Source: Cladopsammia gracilis (lineage: Eukaryota > Cnidaria > Anthozoa > Scleractinia > Dendrophylliidae). Taken from it: a DNA stretch of 64,000 nt. The position numbers and the translations under genes were made by a program. The notes beneath the pieces were generated by a model. It did no database searches, had not been told where the DNA came from, and saw only the letters and a program-made list of their open reading frames with translations. The stretch lies in NCBI GenBank assembly GCA_022457155.1, contig JAJGOT010000047.1, forward strand, positions 1,446,001 to 1,510,000, given 5' to 3'. Positions 48,896-59,200 of the stretch are shown here, one piece after another. The stretch's first letter is position 1, and the number at the start of each line of letters is the position of its first letter.

Positions 48896-49890
48896 TGATC
48901 GAAGAAAATACGCGTAGATCAGAGCGAATAGTTTAAAAAAGGAATAAGTTGAAGTTATGCCACCGAAAAAGCGGTTTAATACACATGACGAAGTAGAAGT
49001 CAGAAAAGGGTAACGAGACTCGTGGTTCAGGCTCGCAGTCGAGAATACTGAGTGCTAGATTTTGATAAGTCGAAGAAAGCTGGCTGTTTAATAACACAGG
49101 ACAAACGATCATCTTTATCGGGAGTGAAGGTTTATTTTCGCTACATAAACCCTGGTGGAAAAACAGTGCTAAAGATGTAGAGCGGGAAATAAGAGATGAA
49201 GGGATCTTCGAGAGATTTCAAGTAACACAGACAAATGAACCAAGCCCGCGCCGGAGCCCGCGCCAAGAAGTGAAATCACAGGCAGATGCTTCCCTCTCCC
49301 AGGACTCTGACTTAAGTGACAGGCCTAGCACAAATCCTGCTCGTCGCTAAAAGCGTTTTATCCCAGATTTAGAATAAGTCTGCCCCAAGTACATGCCCGA
49401 GGGATTTTTCCTTTTAGATCAAAATAAAGATATAACAGACCTGTTGTTCTAAATGTTGTCGATTCTTTGATCAAATTACACGGTTTTATTTGATCGAGCT
49501 GTCAACAAGGCCATCCTTGGGGAGATCCGCAGCAGGACGCAACTGCATTTAACACAGTATGGTGTTCGTATTTTTACCGCGAAAACAGTCTTAGAAACGA
49601 AACTTTGCTTGTCCATATCTCAAAAGGGTTTGGTTATCCTGGCCTAAAATTTGGTGTACGCATTTTTTAAAAAAATATCTTTGACCTGTAAAAAAAATCG
49701 CTGCAATCCAAAAAAGTCTCTTTACCCGTCAGTACCACCATAACCTGATCATGTTTTGGCGGAAAAATGATCTACAAACAGTAAAAAATGACACATTTAG
49801 TCGAAAAGGCAGAGAATAAATCAATGACTCCAAGTTTCCAAAACGAAGATGTTTCTTTTTGCACTACTAAGATATCAAACCACGTGATTT
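48896..49890. other. No intact gene; possible decayed coding relic at 48958-49350
   Basis: A frame beginning ATGCCACCGAAAAAGCGG at 48958 (peptide MPPKKRFNTHDEVEVRKG) stops after 18 codons. Further short coding-like stretches follow in other frames up to 49350, including an SPRRSPR-like segment. This could be an eroded transposon or host gene, but I cannot assign it. Confidence 0.25.
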
Positions 49891-49899
49891 TTCTTTCGA

Positions 49900-50830
49900 T
49901 TATTGTGAGGTTTTTAGACCAGAGAATACTGTACCCAAATATTGAAAGTTTCTTAAACATAACGTTATAACAACAAGAAAATTACTGAAGATACCAGCAT
50001 TTTGAATATTTATGTTTTCCTTTCAACTTAAAGCAGAGTGGGACGTGTGATACTAATTTGGACTTCCCTAGCAATCACGATAGCGTTGTTATGCGAGATA
50101 AAAATGTTGTTCCTGTTTAGTTCGGAGTGTGCTCATTTCACGAGTCAAGTTCGAGCCCGAGTCAAGTTCGAGTCACGAGTCAATAGAATGGATGCCTTTT
50201 TTATTATAATTCTTTTTGTCTAAATGATTTTACAGTGGTAAACAGTTTGAAAAAACCTTTCAAGATATGAAAGACTAGCTTATTTTATTCGCACCCGTAC
50301 GTCAACCTGAATATTTGCTATTCGTACGGGAGTCCAGAAATTTCGTAAAATTTCCTGCCATGTAATCACTATTATTTAATCATATTATATCTTTGTTTAG
50401 ATGCTAGTGAGCGTTGTTAATTTGATTCAGACTAATTTGCTCAGTAAGTATACACTGGCTACACGAACGACTCATTTCGATCGTGAAAAAATAAACAGGT
50501 TTTTAGACGAGAAAATACCGTATCCAATTATTGAAAGTTTCTTAAACATCAATGACAACAAGAAGATATATTGCTGAAGATAGCAGCATTTTGAATATTT
50601 ATTTTTCCTTAATTCAACCTGAATAAATTAATTACTCTAAGTTTCCAAAACGAGGATTTTATTTTCGCACCATAAAGGTATCAAACATCTTAATTTTAGC
50701 GGCACGTGATTTTTCTTTCGATTATTGTAAGAGTTTTTAGACGAGAGAATACTGTATCCAAATATCGAAAAAAATTTAAACATCAACTATGACAACAAGA
50801 AGAAAACTAGCATTTGAATATTTTAAAAGC
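49900..50830. repeat. Dispersed repeat family, three local copies
   Basis: The stretch GTTTTTAGACGAGAGAATAC, then CCAAATATTGAAAGTTTCTT, occurs at about 49908, 50499 and 50732, and again at 54495. An adjoining block TTAATTTGGACTTCCCTAGC occurs at 50053, 51290 and 54630. Partial copies of one older element, shuffled within about 5 kb. Confidence 0.6.
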
Positions 50831-51594
50831 ACTTAATAATTGGCCCCAATGGAAACAATAAGTTTTGTTTCCCTAGACCTTCAATGTTCCCCAAGGCGAA
50901 GCCAACCCCCTCAACTCAAAAAAGAAAAAAATATATAGGTGTCAAGTTTATTGCGAAATGATACAAATTATAAGTGCAAAATGCAAAATTACAAATTACG
51001 AATAAATTATACCAAAAAAAGTATCAAAATTACAAACTTTTAAAATACTTTTACTTGTAATTTGTAATTTTCGATTTCTTCCTCGCTTCTGAGATGAAAG
51101 CATTGTGTGGCTATTGCTAAGATGAGAAAAAATGTGTGCTTGACTCGGTGGCCGGCACAAATTTACCGCGGTTTCAAGGCACACGACCTGATCACATGCG
51201 AGTCGGAAGTTAGACTGTTTTGACCCATGGCACATGACAGCGTCCAATCAAAAAACGCGTTTGAGTTTGGAGGTGGGAAAAGTGATATTAATTTGGACTT
51301 CCCTAGCAATGACAATAGTGTTATTATGCGGGATAAAATATGTTGTTCCTGTTTACAATTATAAATACCTCGGCCTCTTTAACTAAAGAATCCGTTTTCA
51401 ATTTTACGCACTCTACGAAGGACAGTGAGTGAAGCAGGCTAAATCTGGTATGTTTACAATTTTTGTTCTTTATGCCCGGTTGTTTCTTCTGGTAAAGATG
51501 AGCTATTGCTCTGCAGGCAATGTTTTGGCATTGGAGTTAAAAACTGGTTTCAATATGAAAATAAGTCTTTGCTTTCTTAATCCTACTGAATACT

Positions 51595-52030
51595 ATTCCA
51601 AGTGAAAGACGTAAACAACTGTTTCAGGTTTTCGGTTTGAAAACACAGTGAAAACAAACTCTCCGCCCTTCTTCGAATTGATTATTAGAGAGCGGACCTC
51701 TGTAGACAGGATACAGCAAAGCAGAGAATAGACCTCTTTAGCTTGTATGTTTTTGTTTTCCCAATGTAGATCATGCGATGTTACCCAAGAGAGACTGTTT
51801 CTTTTAAATTTTGTTTTCTTCACGTGCATATGTATATATAGTTTATGAAAAGACAATTGAACAAATTCCCTTGATAACATCACACGTTCTACATTGGGAA
51901 AACAAAACATACATGCTGAAGAGGTCTATTGACTCTGTTGTAAATTTCAGTGCTGAAAAAAAACGTAAAGTTACTACAGATCATTACCCGTAGTAAGGAA
52001 ATGGAGATCACACGAGGCATGAAGAAAACG
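51595..52030. repeat. Duplicated segment 1 (paired with 53230-53475)
   Basis: Shares with 53230-53475 the blocks TTTGAAAACACAGTGAAAAC, GTTGTAAATTTCAGT and AAGTTACTACAG, then ACCACACGAGGCA-like sequence, in order. The first copy contains the insertion 51730-51927, which the second lacks. Confidence 0.7.
51730..51927. mobile_element. MITE with AGACCTCTT ends, empty site available at 53355
   Basis: Ends AGACCTCTTTAGCTTGTATG and complement, with CCCAATGTAGA and its complement inside. The paired segment at 53355 reads GAGAATTGAC across the insertion point. The insertion therefore duplicated AT (51728-51729 and 51928-51929). Confidence 0.75.
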
Positions 52031-52159
52031 ATCGATTCGAACCGGCCATTTCCTCCGGATTAGATCTTCTATGGCTCTACTGTCCGAGTTATGAGGCCGC
52101 GCGGGAGCACACTTGGATGATAAGGTGGAAATTCGTGACAATGAGATTGTGAAGGGTAC

Positions 52160-52160
<1 letters not shown>

Positions 52161-52195
<35 letters not shown>
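52161..52195. repeat. GTAA microsatellite
   Basis: About nine units of GTAA, followed by CCTTTATTTAAACACGATGG. This looks like the reverse-complement 3' tail of a LINE-type retroposon, though no reverse transcriptase is nearby. Confidence 0.75.
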
Positions 52196-52196
<1 letters not shown>

Positions 52197-52262
52197 CCTT
52201 TATTTAAACACGATGGGTGTTAAAGCTAAAAAGCTTGTGGGGTCGTGCACTTATTACATTAA

Positions 52263-52540
52263 GAACTATTTACATCTAAAATAATTATAATTAAAATACT
52301 AAATACAATAAGCAAGACTATAGTTTAGATATTAATAAATATAATTAAAATATAGTTAAATTAATCAAGTATTTGTAATTAATAAAATAAGATATTACGA
52401 ACTATTTACATCTAAAATAATTATAATTAAAATACTAAATACAATAAGCAGGACTATAGTTTAGACATTAATAAAATAATTAAAATATAATAAAAATTAA
52501 TCAAGTACTTGTAATTAATAAGATAAGATAGAATTCTAAA
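52263..52540. repeat. AT-rich tandem duplication, about 136-bp unit
   Basis: Two units beginning GAACTATTTACATCTAAAAT (52263 and about 52399), about 90% identical. Confidence 0.75.
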
Positions 52541-52749
52541 AATACACAAAATCTCTTTCTCTATAATGAGACGTGGAGGCAGTCGAGCTTTCAAAAATGA
52601 AGTTTACAAAGTACTGTTTGAAGTACAGTGAATGTACATTGTCGTTAACGCGGCTTTTTTTACTCTTGATATTAAGAGAGCGCACCTCTGGAGCCATGGT
52701 ACTTTACAGTACGATCGAATAAAATCCTAAAGCAACATCTATTATCTCT

Positions 52750-53117
52750 AGGGGTGGCGAATGGTAAATCCGAGACTCGCCGAGACGCCGAGACCCTTGT
52801 TTCAAAATCCGAGACCGAGACCGCAGCTACGTTACAAAATCCGAGCCCGAGACCCAATGCGGGAAAAAAACGAGCCCGAGACTTAGTGCCAAAAATATCC
52901 GATTCACCTATCAAACAACAAACAAGAAAGAAGAATGAGAATGCTTGACAAAAGTATCCGAGACTCCGAGACCTCAAGGAAAATAATCCGAGACTCCGAG
53001 ACAGAAAAAACACCAGCCAAACGAGACTTTGAGACTTGAAACAAAAACTGTCGAGATTTCGAGACCGGACCAAAATTTTCCGAGACCCACGATTTTGAAG
53101 GTACCATTCACCACCCC
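52750..53117. mobile_element. hAT-type MITE with CCGAGAC repeats and 8-bp duplication
   Basis: Exact 8-bp repeats TTATCTCT flank the element (52742-52749 and 53118-53125). The ends AGGGGTGGCGAATGGTA and TACCATTCACCACCCC are inverted. The body holds more than 15 copies of CCGAGAC or GAGACC in one orientation. An 8-bp duplication and GGGGTGG ends fit hAT. No transposase. Confidence 0.8.
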
Positions 53118-53229
53118 TTATCTCTGGATTCCACAGCAGGTGGAAGAGAATGAACTTTTGTCACGGAACACGCGCTTCCACGAAATTGTGCCTAATATTC
53201 TAAATACAATCGAACTTTCCGAGTAAAAG

Positions 53230-53475
53230 ACGCAAAAAAAAAACTGTTCAATTGTCGGTTTGAAAACACAGTGAAAACAAACGCTTTGCCCTTCGTCTAA
53301 TTGATAATTAAAGTACGGACCTCAGGACTGGAGACAGGGTCCAACAAATCGGAGAATTGACTGCGTTGTAAATTTCAGTACTGAAAAAATCCGATAAAGT
53401 TACTACAGTACTATCGTTGGCCCTAGTTATAAGAAAATGGGGACCACACGAGGCAAAGAAAAAGGGTAAACACTC
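53230..53475. repeat. Duplicated segment 2 (empty-site copy)
   Basis: Counterpart of 51595-52030 without the MITE. See that entry. Confidence 0.7.
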
Positions 53476-53978
53476 GTTTCCATATCTCAAACTAACCTTT
53501 CCTTTTCACTTTAAGTTACATGAAGTAAAACCTATTTCACACTTAGTGTAAAATTAGAAAAAAAAAGATCAGTATAGTGTATGCCTCGAACCCGAGTCGT
53601 TCGCTTCATAACTAATATCCTTATCCAATATAGCAAAGTGGATTAGTTGCCGGGAGATGTAATTTTTAACCCATTTATAGAGTTTCCCACAACAATTAAT
53701 GAAAGCTAACCGTTTTCAAATCAGTGCTTAACCCTACATACTGTAGATCAATGCTAAACCCCAAAACGCTATTCTTTGCTTAACCAGAGCTCTGTTCTCT
53801 CAGTTCTCCGGGTTCTCTGTGCAATAAATAGGGTTCTATTGTCGTGTACGTCAGTACTACGGTATGACAATAAAATATACTACGTTGTGTAAAGCCTCAT
53901 AAGGTGTCCAAGGTCAGTTTGAGAGATGGAAACGAGTGTTAACCCCTGTAGATGGACAGATGTGCTTGTTTCTTGTTA

Positions 53979-54149
53979 CTAGAGGCATTGCAAGCTAGGG
54001 GACGTTTGTGGAATAGTCGCAGCAAGAACTATAAGAACCGTAATACGAAAAAGAAGGAAAATGAAGAGATATATTATTGTCATCAGTACGAACAACGCGG
54101 CTAAAGCTGCAACACGACCGGCACGTCTTTTTCTAGTGACTTTCGCCAT
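53979..54149 (-). pseudogene. Short relic frame (56 aa), possibly from a PIF/Harbinger-type element
   Basis: Minus-strand ATG at 54149 to TAG at 53979. The peptide starts MAKVTRKRRAGRVAALA and continues as a strongly hydrophobic segment (LFVLMTIIYLFIFLLF). Just upstream on the minus strand, 54150-54308 begins at its outer end with AAGCCCCGTCTACACGAGC. That resembles the GGCCCCGTTTACA ends of the element at 55398-56127. I infer a truncated element end plus the start of one of its genes; the assignment is weak. Confidence 0.3.
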
Positions 54150-55397
54150 CTTGCTTTGTTACCTAACGTTTATTCCATGGGCATCTCCGCTGTACAAAAT
54201 TATTACTGACGCAAATTAACAACAAATATTTGTCGATCATCTACACGGGCAAATAAAAATTGCTACAAACAGTTGCCACGTAAAAATTGCTCGTGTAGAC
54301 GGGGCTTAACGTGCTCTTTGCCAGGATCTTACCGGGATTTAACCTGATTATGTCTTGGTTAAAAATTATTTTTACCTAACAGGAGAGAAAATATCATATT
54401 TGTCGAATAAATCCCCTATAAACCTTATTCTAAAAGCCTGATCGTAAATTAGACGCGTGTTTCTTTTTCGTACTCAGTTGTAAGAAAAACCCAGGTTTTT
54501 AGACGAGAGAATATGTATCCAAATATTGAACGCAATGACAACAATAAGATAAATTGCTGAAATTACCAGCATTTTGCATATTCATTATCCTTTCAAGTTA
54601 AATCGAAGTGGAACATGTGATATTAATTTGGACTTCCCTAGCTATGATGATAGTGTTGTCATGTAAGATAAAAGAACACATTGTTCCTGTTTACTGTTGC
54701 AGTGATATTAATAGACATGTATTCCTCTGCCTCTTTAAAGTGTCAGTTTGATCAAATTTTGACATGTTGATTCTTTTGAAATATTTCAAAAGGAAATTGG
54801 TATCTACTTACCTCTCCAAACCATATTTTATTTTTTTAATATTTTATATATTTTAACCAGAGAACGGGAAGATCGCTTTTTGCGGCCTTACAGCTCTCTG
54901 TGACGTCACACAAAGACGGTAAAATTCAAGTGTCTAGTTTGTAGGAGAACTTGCCCGAGCTAAAACCTGTTTGTCTCGACTGTCTTTCCGGTTTTTTCGA
55001 ATCATTAAGGTAAAAACTACCAGAGTCCAGATGTGTTGTGTATGGGTGTGAGCAAGAGGATGATAGAAATGCAGGGGACTCTCTACTTAGAAATTATTTG
55101 CTTTGTGATAGCTTTTGCGGACACGTATCAGAAAATTCCTCAGAGAAAAAACAAAAGGCTTGTTCATTTACATGCAGTGAGGACTGCTAAAACACAGATA
55201 ACAAAGCTGCGACAAGAGTCAAATAAATCGATCTTTGATTAAGGGGAAATTCCCGTGCATTTATTTTTGTTTGAAATATATTTGCATAAAAATCTTCTAT
55301 TTATAGCGTTTCGTATTCACGAGTTGGCTGACAGGAGCCTTTATTTTGATTTTAACGAGAATAAATAATAGTGAATTAAATTGAATTTAACGCCTTA

Positions 55398-56127
55398 GGC
55401 CCCGTTTACAGGGGTCCGGACAAATTTTTGCACGGACGAATTTTGTTCCTAGACCACGTGTTTACATGGATCCGTGCAAATTCTGTTACAGATTGCAGTG
55501 GTGTTTACCCGGATCCGTGTAAATTTTGGACCAGTCGCGGCATTTAAATGGCTTTTTAACGTCTCTGTTGTGATTGGTTATCGCTAATGCTTTAAACAAA
55601 TCATGTTGCAGCCCTTGCAGTACGCGGCAAATCAAACATGGCGGCAGACAAAAACTTTACGTGGTCTGATGAGGAAATTAATTTATTGCTACATGTAGTT
55701 ATAGACTGCAAAGCAGGAAAAGCAGGGGAAAATAGCGATGCATGCTGCTGCCGCTCGTCTCCTCATATCTATAATCTGCTTTTGTTTGTTTCTTTTGTCG
55801 TAAATTTAACAAAATGTAACAAACCAGGTACAAATTGTAACAAAAATGTTTCATTTTTGCGACGCAGCCAGGCAAAACATAACTAGATTCCAGGCCTTAA
55901 CCGCGCTATCTGAGCAAAAAGTTGCATGGTTCGGGTGTTTACACGAGTCCGTACGAAATATGGAACCGTGCCGGTCAAAAACTTGACCTGCTTTTTTCAG
56001 GTCCCAAACTTGCACACTTAGCCGTTCAAAAATTCGTCCAGTTCCGCCGGTACCGTGTAAACGCAAGGTGGAACCGTGCAAGTTTTTGTCCGTGCAAAAA
56101 TTTGTTCGGACCCGTGTAAACGGGGTT
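55398..56127. mobile_element. PIF/Harbinger-type element with TTA duplication
   Basis: Flanked by TTA (55395-55397 and 56128-56130). Ends GGCCCCGTTTACAGGGGTCC and GGACCCGTGTAAACGGGGTT are inverted, and the repeats extend through AAATTTTTGCACGGAC. The right arm also has GTGTTTACACGAGTCCG. The TTA duplication and a remnant Myb/SANT-like frame inside (55638) place it in PIF/Harbinger. Confidence 0.7.
55638..55886 (+). pseudogene. Myb/SANT-like DNA-binding protein relic
   Basis: A frame from ATG 55638 starts MAADKNFTWSDEEINLLLHV. The WSDEEINLLL pattern is the first helix of a Myb/SANT-like domain, as found in the second protein of PIF/Harbinger transposons, which helps bind the element ends and import the transposase. 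After about 35 residues the sequence stops resembling the domain (Cys-rich, then hydrophobic), so only the N-terminus is preserved. The ATGGCGGCAGAC start context is typical. Confidence 0.5.
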
Positions 56128-56238
56128 TTAATCTGCCTTGATTTAATTTGTGACATGGAATTATTTTCACTGATACATGTAAAAGGCTTATTATGAGGAG
56201 ATGAATGCGTTAACCAAATGTATTTTCAGGTAGCAAAA

Positions 56239-56299
56239 ATGAAATCGACTTTCATGTTCGTCTACACGCTGCTCGTGTGTACCATTAATCTGGTTTCTG
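56239..56299 (+). CDS. Exon 1: signal peptide
   Basis: ATG at 56239, a hydrophobic core (FMFVYTLLVCTINLV), then donor GTAAGC at 56300 after the first base of a Gly codon (phase 1). Confidence 0.7.
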
Positions 56300-59200
56300 G
56301 TAAGCATACACTGTACCATTAATGTGGTCTAATCACTTCTTTTTCCAGCATCTCACTTTTCCACTGTCCTAAATACTCAATTCTTAGTTACGGATTTTAC
56401 AGGAAAATAGGGTATTCAACTACCAAATATAAAACAGTTATTTCCTTCAGAAGCTACCATTGAATTAATGAACTATTGTAATCGATTTTGTAAATATTCA
56501 AATCATGGTGAAATTTATACTTTCATGCTCAGATCTCCGCAACAATCAAATTATCAATCCAGACTGGTGTATTTTAATTGTACTTTCTCTTTCTTTATTA
56601 TATTATTGTAATTTCATTTTGTTAGGTTTTAATGCTTTTGCAATACTATAAGGATTTATAGTCACGCAAATATAAAGCTACTTGTTGTTGTTGTTGTTTC
56701 TAATAAAAGATAGTCGCGCTGACGGTATTGGGAGCTTGCATTAACAGCAGGTTTGGCAGAGTACCTTGACTGGGGTGTATTATTTTGCAGAACAGATTCT
56801 ATCTATTTATTATTAATTCATTTATTATGTTTTAAAATGAATGACTTTATTCTGAGGAAAACTTATTAGCGATAAAGAAGTTTTCCCGTTTTTCAAATCA
56901 ACACTGAGAAAAGGTGTCAGTACCCGTTCCTATGTATTGTATTATTCAGAACTGACAAGCCATGCCGTTTATAAATAATTTCAAATTATTTTTATGTTAA
57001 GACATTTTTGTTTTTAGTTGTTAGTGAATGTCCACCTGGAAAAAAGACAGATGATGCACAAGGGCGCTGTTGTGTTTTTCCATTCACGTATGGAGGAGTG
57101 TCGTACGACTCTTGTACCACTGTCGGCAATGGGAATAGGCCATGGTGTTCATTTGATGCTGTTTACAAAGGACAATGGGCTAACTGTGGTAAATATATAT
57201 TGTGATGGAAATTTATTGCAAGCTTTAGAAAGTTCTTTATAGCTATGCGAGGTACAGTAGCATCGAGAGAAAATCAGTCAAGGAGAAAAAAAATCGAAAA
57301 CATTAATTTAAAGGAAATGTTTATAAATAATTTCAGATTATTTTTATGTTAAGACATTTTTGTTTTTAGTTGTTAGTAAATGTCCACCTGGAAAAAAGAC
57401 AGATGATGCACAAGGGCGCTGTTGTGTTTTTCCATTCACGTATGGAGGAGTGTCGTACGACTCTTGTACCACTGTCGCCAATGCGAACAGGCCATGGTGT
57501 TCATTTGATGCTGTTTACAAAGGACAATGGGCTAACTGTGGTAAATATATATTGTGATGGAAATTTATTGCAAGCTTTAAAAAGTTTCTTTATAGCTAAG
57601 CGAGGTACAGTAGCACCGAGAGAAAATCAGTCAAGGAGAAAAAAAATCGAAAACATTAATTTAAAGGAAATGTGACGTAAAAAGCCGTTCTGAAAGCATA
57701 CTTTTTCCATTGTATATGGAATGTAAATGAACTTGTGAGAGGGATTACATCTTAAAGTTGGCAATGTTTGTTCAGAACATCAGGTGTGTATCGTGCAGAC
57801 CCAAAACGTTTCCCGATAAATTGCTTTTGTATTATTTTTTCAGTCTTGTTTTGGTTAATCAATATCTTAACTATAGCAGGAGGTTTCTTTTCGTTGCCAA
57901 CCGTAAACCTATTTCGTTGATTCATCAACAAAAACTCAGGCCCGGTTCAGACGCCGAACTTTTCATGAGCCGAACCTAATACCTTGAATTAAGTACATGA
58001 AAAGTTCGCCGTCTGAATCAATTACAGCGCGAGGCGCGCTACCGTGTCCACCAGACAAGATTTTTGACATTTTCTTGACATTTTTTTGACATTTTTTTGA
58101 CGAGGAGGCGGAGCCAGTCTGGCCTGCTGAAAAGAAGCGGGAAAGGTAATGGCGGGTTTTCGTGTATCGATACTGCAAAAAGAATGCTTCACAATATTCG
58201 TAAGTTATCAAAATGATATCGACTCAGCGATTCTAAATTTCGTTCCTTTGTAATATTCATCCAAGTGCGGCTGACAAATATTATAAACGTTTTATTTCAG
58301 CAAACATACAAGTGCGTATCAACCAAAACGGAGGCTTATACGATAACGGAAGATCTCATCCTACCCTCATTCGCGAACGGATTTTAGATTTGAACCATGA
58401 AGGTTTTGGTCCGCGAGCGATTGCGAGAGAAGTGCGAGTTAGTCACAGTTACGTCAATAAAGTGGTTCTGAACTATGAGCAAACTAATTCATCTCTTCCG
58501 GTACCGAGAACAACGTTTGCGAAACCGAAGATTGATACTCCAGTTCTCGAATACATTGAATTGCAAAAACGTCTGAAACCAAGTATTTACGCCTCCGAGA
58601 TCCAAGAAAGATTGCTTTTGGATGGAATTGTGCATCCAGTTGACTTGCCTGGGCACTATCAAATCAACCGCCGACTCCGACAAGATTTGTTGTTTACAGC
58701 GAAAAAGTTGACGGTTTCTCCTCTCGAGGCGGAAAATCCTGAAACTTTGAATAGAGTGAACCAGTACCTGCAAGAAGTTTCTCAATATCACGCAAGCCAG
58801 ATACACTTTTTTGACGAGTCTAGTGTCATAAAAACTACAGGAAACAGAAAATATGGAAGCGCACCGAAAGGAGAAAGAGCAATAGAAATACAGCGCTACG
58901 CATCCAACGCGACATACACAGTAAATTTGCTTCATTCTGTTGTCGGCGTTGACTTTTTCAATATCATTCAAGGACCTTCAAATGGACTAGAACTTCTCAA
59001 TTTTTTCAACCAGGCTTTACCTGTAGAGCGCCCAGATGGTAGTGCTGCATTAGAACGCGGTAACGCAGTGGTGATGGATAACTGCGGGTTTCATCACGCC
59101 CATGATGTAGAACCATTGCTAAGAAATATGCTTGACGCCTGCGGAGTTGCTCTGATTTACCAACCGCCCTACTCTCCCCACCTCAACAGCTGTGAATATT

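Noticed and set aside
48958..49011. Start of a basic nuclear-type protein (MPPKKRFNTHDEVEVRKG)
   Set aside because: It stops after 18 codons and no splice donor or continuing frame could be supported.
55033..55242. 69-codon frame beginning near MCCVWVSKR, considered as a THAP-type zinc finger
   Set aside because: The required C2CH spacing and the later conserved residues are absent.
57018..57242. Second-frame 74-codon peptides over the FN2 exons
   Set aside because: They are out of frame with the cysteine-conserved FN2 reading and run through the donor sites.
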